DNA from: Carboxylicivirga litoralis
Lineage (GTDB): Bacteria; Bacteroidota; Bacteroidia; Bacteroidales; Marinilabiliaceae
Assembly (NCBI RefSeq): GCF_025499605.1
Contig: NZ_JAFMVC010000004.1
Location: 248,001 to 312,000 of the forward strand
Length of the DNA stretch: 64,000 bases
Reading direction: 5' to 3'
Part shown: piece after piece, positions 10,321 to 17,990 of the stretch
Position numbering within the stretch: the first letter of the stretch is position 1
Layout of the letters: the number at the start of each line of letters is the position of its first letter
Made by a program: the position numbers and the translations under genes
Notes under the pieces: generated by a model
What the model saw: only the letters and a program-made list of their open reading frames with translations
The model's database searches: none
Told to the model about the DNA's origin: nothing

Positions 10321-10935
10321 CTATCTCATCTTTTTTCCAACAAACCGAATAACAGAGCTTTCGCCCACATGACCAAAACCTTCTTCCAGGTGTGTTAATT
10401 TTTTCTCCAGCAGGAGCACTTCATAGTTGGCAAAGTCGTGCTCAATTTCTTCGAGGGAATACATCATCTCGGCGTCAGGAGGACCACCAACAGCAGGATT
10501 TACTTTATTCAGTTCGCGATGCTCTTTGCTAAAGGCTTCAAACACAATATGACCACCTGGTTTTAAATAGCTATTGAGTCGCTGATGCATAGCCGATTTA
10601 ATATTGGGTGTAAAATGCACAAAGGTTAATCCCAGGGCGTCAAATTCAGCCGGCTGATAGTCTTCTTCCATAAAACTACAAACACGGTAGTCGATACAGA
10701 CCTGTTTAGAAGCAGCCAGTTGTTTAGCCCGCTCTTTACCTTTGAAGCTAAAGTCGAAGGCCGAAACATTCCATCCCAGTTGAGCCGCATACACGGCATT
10801 GCGTCCTTCACCTTCAGCCGGAAAGAGGATTTTACCCGGTATCAGCAAGGGTAACTGTTCCTTTATAAAATTATTTGGTGCTTCGCCATAGGCAAACTGC
10901 TCCTGGCTATATCTGTCGTCCCAAAAATCTTTCAT
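10321..10935 (-). CDS. Class I SAM-dependent methyltransferase
   Basis: A 204-residue soluble methyltransferase of the TehB/thiopurine-methyltransferase-like type. The N-terminus reads WDDRYSQEQFAYGEAPN, typical of this group. The SAM-binding motif I is FPAEGEGRNAVYAA near residues 38-51, and an acidic end of strand 2 (SAFDFS) follows. FVHFTP and YLKPGGHIVFEAF match later motifs. The substrate is unknown; relatives act on small thiols, metalloids or toxic chalcogen compounds. It stands alone between two gaps of 150-240 bases, so its genomic context adds nothing. Confidence 0.85.
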   Translation of the reverse strand: MKDFWDDRYSQEQFAYGEAPNNFIKEQLPLLIPGKILFPAEGEGRNAVYAAQLGWNVSAFDFSFKGKERAKQLAASKQVCIDYRVCSFMEEDYQPAEFDALGLTFVHFTPNIKSAMHQRLNSYLKPGGHIVFEAFSKEHRELNKVNPAVGGPPDAEMMYSLEEIEHDFANYEVLLLEKKLTHLEEGFGHVGESSVIRFVGKKMR

Positions 10936-11082
10936 GCTTTGTTATTAAAATGTTTAGAACTAAAAGTACAGCCCTGAATCAATGCGGCAAGCTTACAAAA
11001 AGATGCTCTTATGCACAATTCCCTTTGGCTCTTCGTTCATCAGGTTAACAAAGATGTAGTGAAACTGTTTTATTGACTCAAT

Positions 11083-11703
11083 TTAAACCTCCTCCTTCTT
11101 ATCAAAAATCGCCTTTATCTGCTTCATCTTCTGAAACCAGCTTTCGATGGTTTGCTCATCCAATACCCATTCTTGCGAGTCGAGTAGGGCAAAGTGTGAT
11201 TCGCCAGCTAATTCGGGCACAAAATCCACATTAGTCTCGTTAATTGAGAAAGTGAGGAAGTGTTTACTATCCATGCTTTCTATCATCAAACGCTGCAATA
11301 CCGAGTGCTTAAAATAACGGTTGATCACGCTCTCTCCATTACCTGAAATAACCACTTTCGAATCAAAAAAGCGGCTGTCGCTTTTAATGGTGTCCTTCGA
11401 CCCAAAGGGGTTCAGTTTATCCAAAATGTTCTTTGGCCTGAAGTTAAGCTGAGCGTCTTTAGACATATTGGTTTTGAAGTAAATACCACAGAAAATAGTG
11501 TGCTCGCCAATCTTTTGATAGAAATCGCTGAATAGCACCAAAAAAAGCTGCCGTGAACTATCGTAAGGCATAACAACCCAGCGTTTGTATTTGGGTATTT
11601 TGCGGTACGAGGGCAGCGGGTACTGCTCTTCCAGGTAGTCAATCTCACGGTTGGTTTTTCGGGCAAAGTCTTTAAGTTTCTCAATATTCGATTTAGCTTC
11701 CAT
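11083..11703 (-). CDS. Conserved-looking hypothetical protein (206 aa)
   Basis: Not recognised. The protein is soluble and charged, with no signal peptide or membrane segment. The N-terminal 25 residues are predicted helix with many Lys and Glu, the middle has a beta-like stretch (RWVVMPYDSSRQLFLVLFSD), and the C-terminus is again helical and ends in charged residues. Codon use and composition match its neighbours, and there is no competing long frame, so it is likely a real gene. It is 72 bases from the barrel gene upstream on the same strand. Confidence 0.65.
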   Translation of the reverse strand: MEAKSNIEKLKDFARKTNREIDYLEEQYPLPSYRKIPKYKRWVVMPYDSSRQLFLVLFSDFYQKIGEHTIFCGIYFKTNMSKDAQLNFRPKNILDKLNPFGSKDTIKSDSRFFDSKVVISGNGESVINRYFKHSVLQRLMIESMDSKHFLTFSINETNVDFVPELAGESHFALLDSQEWVLDEQTIESWFQKMKQIKAIFDKKEEV

Positions 11704-11775
11704 AGTGTAGGTTTAGTTTGTCAATCCATTCAAGTCTACTCAAATTTAATATTTTCCGCCATAATTAATTGAAAA

Positions 11776-12450
11776 TTAAATTCTAAAACCCAATGAAATA
11801 GCTAATAGGTCAACGGTTTGTTTGGCTTCAAATTCACCCGCTTCCCCGTCTGCCGTGAAATGACCGCTTATCTCATGTTGGCCAAGCCCAAAGTAATTAA
11901 GGCTGACATAGTAGCGCTGATGCCATGTCAGGCCAAGCCCTAAGCGGAAACCCAGGTTAGTAGCTAAATCAGTTTCGCGGTAGAAAGCATGGGTGTCGTA
12001 TTTAAACTTCGTATCGGTAATTTTAAAAATGTTATACACAAGGCCGGCTTCGCTGGTAACACCCCAGCTATGACCAAAACCTTTGGTGTAGATTAAACCA
12101 GCCGATAAAGGAATATTGATGTACTTCGAAAATTGAGCATAGTAAGTGTCAGGATAGAATGGCTTGAATTGCTCGAAGTTTTTTTTGTACTCGTCCTGCA
12201 GGCCATTGTAGTGAATATCAGCTCCAATAAAAGTGCCCAGCCGGCTTTGTGGAATATCGTAATTATACTGCAGCCCAAGGCTAAAACCAGTGACGGCAGC
12301 GCCATTGCCTTCAGCACCATTATCAAACTTGGCAAACTTAGCCAATGGCACAGCAGCGCCTGCCTGTATTTTAAAGTGGCTTTGTGCAAAAGAGCTTAAG
12401 CTTAGTGTTAAAATAGTAAGGGTACTAATAATAGGTTTATGGGCTGTCAT
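11776..12450 (-). CDS. Outer-membrane beta-barrel protein
   Basis: A 224-residue secreted protein. A signal peptide ends SSFAQ near residue 23. The rest has alternating hydrophobic and polar strands with many aromatic residues and glycines (for example FSLGLQYNYDIP, GTFIGADIHYNG, NLGFRLGLGLTWHQRYYVSLNYFG split over several strands) and ends in an aromatic strand (ISLGFRI), typical of small eight- to ten-strand barrels assembled by BamA. Specific role unknown. It is downstream of the nuclease/channel pair on the same strand, separated by a palindrome, and is much less AT-rich than that pair. Confidence 0.8.
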   Translation of the reverse strand: MTAHKPIISTLTILTLSLSSFAQSHFKIQAGAAVPLAKFAKFDNGAEGNGAAVTGFSLGLQYNYDIPQSRLGTFIGADIHYNGLQDEYKKNFEQFKPFYPDTYYAQFSKYINIPLSAGLIYTKGFGHSWGVTSEAGLVYNIFKITDTKFKYDTHAFYRETDLATNLGFRLGLGLTWHQRYYVSLNYFGLGQHEISGHFTADGEAGEFEAKQTVDLLAISLGFRI

Positions 12451-12478
12451 AAGATTGAGGGATTATTCGCTTGAAAAG

Positions 12479-12503
12479 TAAGCGTAGCGAGACGCTACGC
12501 TTA
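12479..12503. repeat. Perfect palindrome at the end of the nuclease/channel cassette
   Basis: TAAGCGTAGC (12479-12488), loop GAGAC, GCTACGCTTA (12494-12503): a 10-bp perfect stem. It lies 13 bases beyond the nuclease stop and marks the edge where AT-rich DNA gives way to average DNA. It may work as a terminator for the minus-strand pair, although the T tract is short (ACTTTTC), or be a cassette boundary. Confidence 0.6.
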
Positions 12504-12515
12504 ATAGAGGATATT

Positions 12516-14369
12516 TTATTTTTTAATTGCTTTCATTATTCTATCTTCTTTTATCAATACGTCTTTCATTAGTAACTGATATGGAAATTGTTTGTGTTTT
12601 GATTCCCTAAATCCGTCTAAGATATTTACCAAAGAACCTGCTGTTATCAAAGATAAATTTACTTCAAATTCTAAATCGCAATCATTTACAAAATCATCGC
12701 TAAAATCAGGAGCAACAAGTAATGATTTTACAACATTAAATCCGCTGTTTTTTGCTAAGTCAACGTATGATTTTATTTGTCTTGAAACGGAACTGAATTT
12801 ATTGTAACCACTTTCTTTAACTGTTTTGCACTCGACAATTATTACATCATTATTACCAAGGTTTAAAATAAGGTCAATTTTGTTTTTAGCAGTATTTAAC
12901 TGCTTTTTCAACGATTCGTCTACGTTAAAACCTAACTGCACAAAAATGTTTTTAGTAATATCCTCAAACTTTAATCCCAATTCACTCTCTTTTAGGGATA
13001 TTCCATTTTCTTTCAATACTGCTAAGTTTCTAAATCCAATTGCTTCGTAATTCTCAACGAGTAAATTCTCAGCATCTTTATAAGCATCTAAAATATTGAG
13101 AACTAAATCTCCACGCGACTTTAGTTCTTTTGTAGCAATGAACGCTTTCAAGTCTTCTACTGGTAAAATGTCAAGTACATCACGAGGTTTGATATTAAAA
13201 TCTAAAAGCGTGCTACTGTTAAGAACAGTTTCTTCGGGCATTTCAAATTCGTTAAGTACTAATTTTCTGAAAGACTTTAATTCATCGTTTAATTCGATTA
13301 CAAGTTTTTCATATCCCTCAACTGAAATACCAACTTTTTCATCCCTTTCAAGCTCATCAAAATGGGTAATTATATTTTCAATTTTTTCTTCGAGCGTTAC
13401 ACCTTTCAAGTTTCCAGACGCTTTTAATCCTTTACTCCATAAATCATTAACAAATTTCTTTCTATCGGTTAAAGTAGTCCCATCTTTATGAATCCCATTG
13501 GCTAAAAGGTTTGTAAATGAAATTCCCTCTTTAATTATTTGTTTGATTTTCGATTCATAGTCAAGGTCTTTAACATCAATATTGTGTTTTCTGCAAATCA
13601 TATTTATTTGTGATTCCCTGAATGTTTTTAAAACTCTTCGGAAATATTTGTCGGCAATTTCTTTTTCCCTTATTTTACGTAAAACACGAACCACTTCATC
13701 GGCAACGTAAACCAAATTATTTTTCTTAGAATAGAAAATTACGCCAATGTTTTTCAAGAATGTTATAACTGAATCTATATCTGCTTTCTCTGGCGGAATT
13801 ATTAAATAGTTTATAAGTTTAACTTCCTCTTGCGAAAGTTCTAATTGATGTGTGAGAGTTACTAAAATCGACAATTCATCATCTGTAATTTTCGAATCAC
13901 GATTATTTTCACTATCGTTTGTATATGCCTTTTCTACACAAGCTTTGTAGATTTTGTAATCACGTTTTCTACTTGTGTCAATTTCAGACTTTTCCGATTC
14001 CAATTGAGTTTTTAATAACCTTGTCCGTTTTTTAATGTTTAAAAGTTCTTTTTCATAAAGTCGGGCAAGCCAGTCTTGTTTTAATATGTTGTTTCCATCT
14101 TTAATTAGAATGTCAATTAAAATATCTAACTGTGAAGTTGTGTTTACAAATTCAGCTTTGATTGTCTCAGCGAATTCCTCTTTAATAAAACCGAAAACTT
14201 TTGAAATATTAATACTGTCAACACTTTTTAAGTTGTTGCTACTATCGGAAAGAATCTTGTCTATTTGTTTACTGTTTTTGGGATTACAAGATTTTATATT
14301 ATCGACTATTTTTAAAAAAGAGTTTTTTTCAAGCGAATTAACATTGTCAAGAATTTTTTCCAGTTTCAT
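12516..14369 (-). CDS. Large helical protein with C-terminal Mrr-like PD-(D/E)XK nuclease domain
   Basis: A 617-residue soluble protein. Residues 1-460 are mostly charged helix, probably including coiled coils; no known family is recognised there. The C-terminal domain starts at GLKFEDITKNIF (Glu469), continues with KIDLILNL (Asp499) and VIIVECKT (Glu513-Cys-Lys515), then SRQIKSY (Gln531). This E...D...ECK...Q order is the active-site pattern of Mrr-type restriction endonuclease folds, so DNA cleavage is likely (family knowledge plus inference). The gene overlaps the upstream ion-channel gene by 23 bases, implying co-translation. GC is about 30% by eye, below the neighbouring genes, which suggests transfer. 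The function of the pair is unknown; defence is a hypothesis. Confidence 0.8.
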   Translation of the reverse strand: MKLEKILDNVNSLEKNSFLKIVDNIKSCNPKNSKQIDKILSDSSNNLKSVDSINISKVFGFIKEEFAETIKAEFVNTTSQLDILIDILIKDGNNILKQDWLARLYEKELLNIKKRTRLLKTQLESEKSEIDTSRKRDYKIYKACVEKAYTNDSENNRDSKITDDELSILVTLTHQLELSQEEVKLINYLIIPPEKADIDSVITFLKNIGVIFYSKKNNLVYVADEVVRVLRKIREKEIADKYFRRVLKTFRESQINMICRKHNIDVKDLDYESKIKQIIKEGISFTNLLANGIHKDGTTLTDRKKFVNDLWSKGLKASGNLKGVTLEEKIENIITHFDELERDEKVGISVEGYEKLVIELNDELKSFRKLVLNEFEMPEETVLNSSTLLDFNIKPRDVLDILPVEDLKAFIATKELKSRGDLVLNILDAYKDAENLLVENYEAIGFRNLAVLKENGISLKESELGLKFEDITKNIFVQLGFNVDESLKKQLNTAKNKIDLILNLGNNDVIIVECKTVKESGYNKFSSVSRQIKSYVDLAKNSGFNVVKSLLVAPDFSDDFVNDCDLEFEVNLSLITAGSLVNILDGFRESKHKQFPYQLLMKDVLIKEDRIMKAIKK

Positions 14370-15144
14370 TTTTATTGATTTTTGTTAGTATTTCTGTCAC
14401 CGTTAAATTAAGCTTATCGATTTTTTCTTCAAGTTCATCGTTGTTATCGCTTACCATCGAATCTACAAATATTGAGTTTACAAGAGATAGTCCAAAAATG
14501 CCTCCAGAGAGTACTACAAAGATGAAATAAAGGTAAGTGAAAAAGGCTGCGCTTTTTGAGTAAGCTCCAATTACTCGTTCTGGGATTTCAAACCATCCCT
14601 CAACTGTAAATATTTTAAAAGTTGAGTAAAGTGAAATCATTGGATTGCTGAAATATTCTGAACCGCTACCTTGAAAGAGGTAAAATGAAAGTATTCCAAT
14701 AATGAAAATGTAAATTACAAAACCTATAAATACAAATACAGAAGCTTTTAAAGCTCGTTGAACACCTGCAACCAACTGTCCAATATTTGGGATGAATTTA
14801 AAGAATCTGAATGCTTTAAAAACTCTCATTATCCTGAATACAAGTAAGAAACTAAAGTCCACAATATCTAAATTGAAAATAAAAGTTATCAGAGCTGGAA
14901 TTGAAAGTACGATAAGCGTAAAATCAAATTTATTCCAGTTTGAATTGAAATAACCTTTTAGTCCGTATTCTCCGCATTTTACAAATAACTCAAGAATGAA
15001 AAGTGCCGTTATTAAATTATCAGTAATTGTAAGGATTTCTTTGTCGTTTCCCGATGGAAAATATCCACCCATGAACAATATGACTGAATTCAAAAGAATT
15101 AGTGCGAGGATAAATTTATCGTTTAGAAATAGTTTTTTTATCAT
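14347..15144 (-). CDS. Voltage-gated ion channel of the bacterial sodium/calcium-channel type
   Basis: A 265-residue six-segment channel subunit (Ion_trans family), expected to form a tetramer in the inner membrane. S4 carries a textbook sensor with a basic residue every third position: Arg104, Arg107, Lys110, Arg113, Lys116. Countercharges are present in S2 (Glu52) and S3 (Asp74). The pore filter reads TVEGW (residues 180-184), close to the TLESW of NaChBac/NavAb, so sodium or calcium is the likely ion. S6 (about 203-230) is followed by a charged coiled coil (236-257), which in this family helps tetramers form. Its 3' end overlaps the nuclease-domain gene by 23 bases, an odd partner for a channel. 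AT-rich like that gene. Confidence 0.9.
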   Translation of the reverse strand: MIKKLFLNDKFILALILLNSVILFMGGYFPSGNDKEILTITDNLITALFILELFVKCGEYGLKGYFNSNWNKFDFTLIVLSIPALITFIFNLDIVDFSFLLVFRIMRVFKAFRFFKFIPNIGQLVAGVQRALKASVFVFIGFVIYIFIIGILSFYLFQGSGSEYFSNPMISLYSTFKIFTVEGWFEIPERVIGAYSKSAAFFTYLYFIFVVLSGGIFGLSLVNSIFVDSMVSDNNDELEEKIDKLNLTVTEILTKINKNETGKNS

Positions 15145-15941
15145 TCAGTTTTAGTTTGTTCTGTGTCTCTATAATATGGGTGATAACTTATTTTTAACCG
15201 CACAATAATGCCCAATATCATTCACCAATATGCAGATATAACTACTATATCCTTTTGTATTGACAGCTATATGCCAATACAATTATTTAACCCTAAAACT
15301 TAACCACCCTTTTTCTCGATTCTCATTCTCACCTGGCAGTGGGGCGGTATTTCCCGAATAGTGAATACTAAATTATAATTATTTATGTAACAAACAGGCG
15401 TATGTTGATAAAAGGCCTTTTGTTATTGATTAGTGCTGGGTTAGAGCTGATGAGACGTATTTTCAGCTTATCAGTCTTCTTCGGTAGCGTTTTTACCTGG
15501 CATGGGGAGGCTAAGGAAGTTCTTTATTGGTTCATTGGGAGTTGCTTGCCCTTGCTTCGTACCTTCTTCGTGGCTTCGTCGTACCACCTTCGGCTTAACC
15601 ACGCTCCCAGCGAGGTTGATCCCGAAGAAGACCCTTTGTTGGTACTTGGCAGGTTCTTATCCGATCCATTGGGTTTGTAGTCCTATTTTGAAGAGAAAAA
15701 AGGATGTTTGATAATAAAGTTTCACGCTAAGGCCGGTAAGAATGTCGTAAAAGCCGCAAAAGATTGAATACTAATCTTGAAGACTTAGGGTGCTTTGCGA
15801 TTTTTTACTTGGCGCCCTTTGCGAGGAATATGACTATTTTTTAACAACTACACCAGGGAGAAAGTGCAAGCACGTCATGAAGCAGACAGATAAAACAGCA
15901 TGTTTTTCTTAATTATTTACTATCAAGCCGGTCAAAACTTC
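15145..15941. other. Long non-coding gap upstream of the channel gene
   Basis: About 800 bases with no convincing gene. Two overlapping plus-strand frames (15402-15680, 15502-15711) have poor protein character. 15535-15620 is a GC-richer patch with recurring CTTCGT/CTTCG words. 15718-15833 holds a loose inverted pair: TTTCACGCTAAGGCCG and GCCGCAAAAG on one side, TGCTTTGCG and GGCGCCCTTTGCG on the other. It should also contain the promoter of the minus-strand channel/nuclease pair near 15150-15250. It may be remnant mobile DNA; nothing more can be supported. Confidence 0.45.
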
Positions 15942-15949
15942 TATTTTTG
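15942..15949 (+). promoter_or_regulatory. Candidate -7 box for the cysteate synthase gene
   Basis: TATTTTTG matches the Bacteroidota TAnnTTTG -7 box. Transcription would start near 15956, after the TTG at 15947 and before the ATG at 15974, which supports the ATG as the true start. The -33 element is weak. Confidence 0.4.
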
Positions 15950-15973
15950 TGGCTCAAAGATCACTACATAACT

Positions 15974-17272
15974 ATGACAAAAGAATTCAAAGCCACTCCG
16001 TATCAGTTGGAGTCTGTTAAAACCGGTAGTCAATTTAATGATGCAGGTTGGACTCTTGATGCGCCGAACGAACAAGAACCAAGTTTAATCAGAGCCATTT
16101 ATAACAAAAAACAGATTGATGTGAAGGATGCGTCGTATGGCGTCTTTCGTTTTGCCGACTGGCTGCCGGTACACAAAATGCTGGAAGGCTCTTCGGCACC
16201 TGTGACCTATAAAAGTGAAGGTTTGGCCAAACATCTTGGCTTATCTGATTTACACATCACTTTTAGTGGTTACTGGCCTGAGAAAGGTTCTAATTTCCGC
16301 ACTTGCTCCTTTAAAGAGACCGAGGCTTTTGCTGTGGGAGGACGCTTAAAAACGGATAACGGCACTATTTTGGTGGTGGCTTCTGCCGGAAATACAGCGC
16401 GCGCTTTTGCCCGTGTTTGTTCCGACAATAATATTCCTTTGTTATTGTGTGTGCCTGAGGATAATATCAATGCTTTGTGGTTCGACGAGCCCATAAAAGA
16501 CAATGTAAAACTGGTGGTGACCAAGTCGGGCAGCGACTATTTCGATGCTATTCACCTGTCGAATATGGCTTGTGAGCTGGATGGTTTCATAGCCGAGGGC
16601 GGTGCTAAAAATGTGGCACGCCGCGATGGTATGGGCACCACTACTTTATCGGCCGTGACGACCATTGGCCGCATTCCAGATTATTACTTTCAGGCTGTTG
16701 GTAGCGGAACAGGAGCCATTGCTGCCTGGGAAGCCAACAAGCGTCTGATTGAAGATGGTCGCTTTGGTTCTAACTTCATGAAACTAATGGTTTCGCAAAA
16801 TACACCATTCGTACCTATCCACGATGCCTGGAAAGCCGATTCACGTGCTATGCTACCATTGGAAGATGATGTGGCGCGCAAGCAGGTAGAAGCAATCGAT
16901 GCGAAAGTATTGTCGAACCGTAAGCCTCCTTATCCGATTTGTGGTGGTTTGTACGATGCCATGAAAGAAGCAGGCGGTGATGTGTTATTAGCAACCAATG
17001 CAGAAGCTGAGGCGGCTGGTCAATTATTTAAAGAAACAGAAGGTAATGATATTCATCCGGCAGCAGCCGTGGCAACAGCTACTTTAATGAATGCGGTGCG
17101 CGATGGCCTGGTTCAGAAGGATGACTGTATCATGCTGAATATTACCGGTGGAGGTGAAGAGCGTTTTAAGTCGGAAAAGGAGATTGTTTATCTTAAACCT
17201 TCACATGTATTTGATATCACACCTGCTATGGAGGATGTGAAAAGTGTATTAAACGAATTATTTAAGAAATAA
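15974..17272 (+). CDS. Cysteate synthase-like PLP enzyme (threonine synthase fold)
   Basis: A 432-residue PLP enzyme of the threonine synthase superfamily. FRTCSFKETEA holds the probable PLP lysine (Lys114), and ASAGNTARAF and GSGTGAIAAWEA bind the cofactor phosphate. The overall pattern fits cysteate synthase, which makes L-cysteate from phosphoserine and sulfite. In methanogens this leads to coenzyme M; in several Bacteroidota it leads to sulfonolipids (capnine types). The other sulfonolipid genes are not in this window. The frame is open from a TTG at 15947, but ATG 15974 (MTKEFKATPY) is preferred, since it follows the -7 box. The next gene begins 4 bases later. A plain threonine synthase is the main alternative. 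Confidence 0.75.
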   Translation: MTKEFKATPYQLESVKTGSQFNDAGWTLDAPNEQEPSLIRAIYNKKQIDVKDASYGVFRFADWLPVHKMLEGSSAPVTYKSEGLAKHLGLSDLHITFSGYWPEKGSNFRTCSFKETEAFAVGGRLKTDNGTILVVASAGNTARAFARVCSDNNIPLLLCVPEDNINALWFDEPIKDNVKLVVTKSGSDYFDAIHLSNMACELDGFIAEGGAKNVARRDGMGTTTLSAVTTIGRIPDYYFQAVGSGTGAIAAWEANKRLIEDGRFGSNFMKLMVSQNTPFVPIHDAWKADSRAMLPLEDDVARKQVEAIDAKVLSNRKPPYPICGGLYDAMKEAGGDVLLATNAEAEAAGQLFKETEGNDIHPAAAVATATLMNAVRDGLVQKDDCIMLNITGGGEERFKSEKEIVYLKPSHVFDITPAMEDVKSVLNELFKK

Positions 17273-17276
17273 ACGA

Positions 17277-17852
17277 ATGAGCGTAGAAAAGACCTTGATG
17301 AGCCGCAGCGGTTCAAAATGTGAGTTATGTGGTAGTGAAGAAGGTTTAACCGTTTACCAGGTGCCACCTGTTAATTCAGGTGAAGCATCAGAATGTGTAT
17401 TGGTTTGCAGTACTTGTCATGGGCAGATTCAGAATCCGGACACCATGGATGCCAACCACTGGCGTTGTTTGAATGATAGCATGTGGAGCACCGAACCGGC
17501 TGTTCAGGTGATGGCCTGGCGATTACTGAACCGTTTAAAGGCTGACTGGACGCAGGACCTGCTGGATATGTTGTATCTGGATGACGAAACCATGGCATGG
17601 GCCAAAGCCGATGGCGATGGTTTATCAGATGATGAAGTAGTTAAATACATCGATAGCAATGGGGCTGAGTTGCAGGCTGGCGATACAGTAGTGTTGATTA
17701 AAGATTTGAATGTAAAAGGAAGCAGCTTTGTGGCTAAACGCGGAACGGCTGTTCGTAACATCATATTGTCGCATGGCGACCCTGAACACATTGAAGGTAA
17801 AGTAAATGGACAGCATATTTATATTTTAACGAAGTACGTTAAGAAAAATTAG
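17277..17852 (+). CDS. PhnA/YjdM-family zinc-ribbon protein
   Basis: A 191-residue protein. An N-terminal zinc ribbon has Cys15-x2-Cys18 and Cys44-x2-Cys47. The C-terminal domain reads YIDSNGAELQAGDTVVLIKD and VKGSSFVAKRGT, the signature of the PhnA (YjdM) family. The middle (about 60-120) is an acidic helical region. Members were once called alkylphosphonate or phosphonoacetate enzymes by gene location, but their function is not settled. Here it follows the cysteate synthase by 4 bases and is almost certainly co-transcribed with it, which hints at a link to sulfonate or phosphonate metabolism (inference). Confidence 0.85.
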   Translation: MSVEKTLMSRSGSKCELCGSEEGLTVYQVPPVNSGEASECVLVCSTCHGQIQNPDTMDANHWRCLNDSMWSTEPAVQVMAWRLLNRLKADWTQDLLDMLYLDDETMAWAKADGDGLSDDEVVKYIDSNGAELQAGDTVVLIKDLNVKGSSFVAKRGTAVRNIILSHGDPEHIEGKVNGQHIYILTKYVKKN

Positions 17853-17860
17853 ATAACTTT

Positions 17861-17988
17861 AGTTTAGCAGTTGAGAAGTTTATGAGTTTAATGTGGGGGG
17901 ATTTATCTTCTGTTTATAAGTAAGCCCATAAGCTTTTCAACTACTCAACTCTTCAACTTATAAACTCCTCAACTATTAAACTTCTTAT
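17861..17988. repeat. Degenerate 8-base tandem repeats in two inverted arms
   Basis: Left arm, four units: AGTTTAGC, AGTTGAGA, AGTTTATG, AGTTTAAT (17861-17892). Right arm, seven units: CTTTTCAA, CTACTCAA, CTCTTCAA, CTTATAAA, CTCCTCAA, CTATTAAA, CTTCTTAT (17933-17988), roughly the reverse complement of the left. The spacer is 40 bases. The right arm ends 2 bases before the antiporter ATG, so it forms the gene's leader and could fold with the left arm. The same 8-base period occurs at 22583-23130. Confidence 0.75.
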
Positions 17989-17990
17989 AA

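Noticed and set aside
13096-14388. Several plus-strand frames opposite the nuclease gene
   Set aside because: Ser/Phe-rich shadows of the AT-rich minus-strand coding sequence.
15402-15711. Two overlapping plus-strand frames of 92 and 69 codons in the long gap
   Set aside because: Overlapping in different frames, odd composition, no start context or family resemblance. Likely chance frames in repeat-rich DNA.
15947-15973. TTG start for the cysteate synthase-like gene
   Set aside because: It falls within or before the likely transcription start; ATG 15974 fits the promoter and family length.
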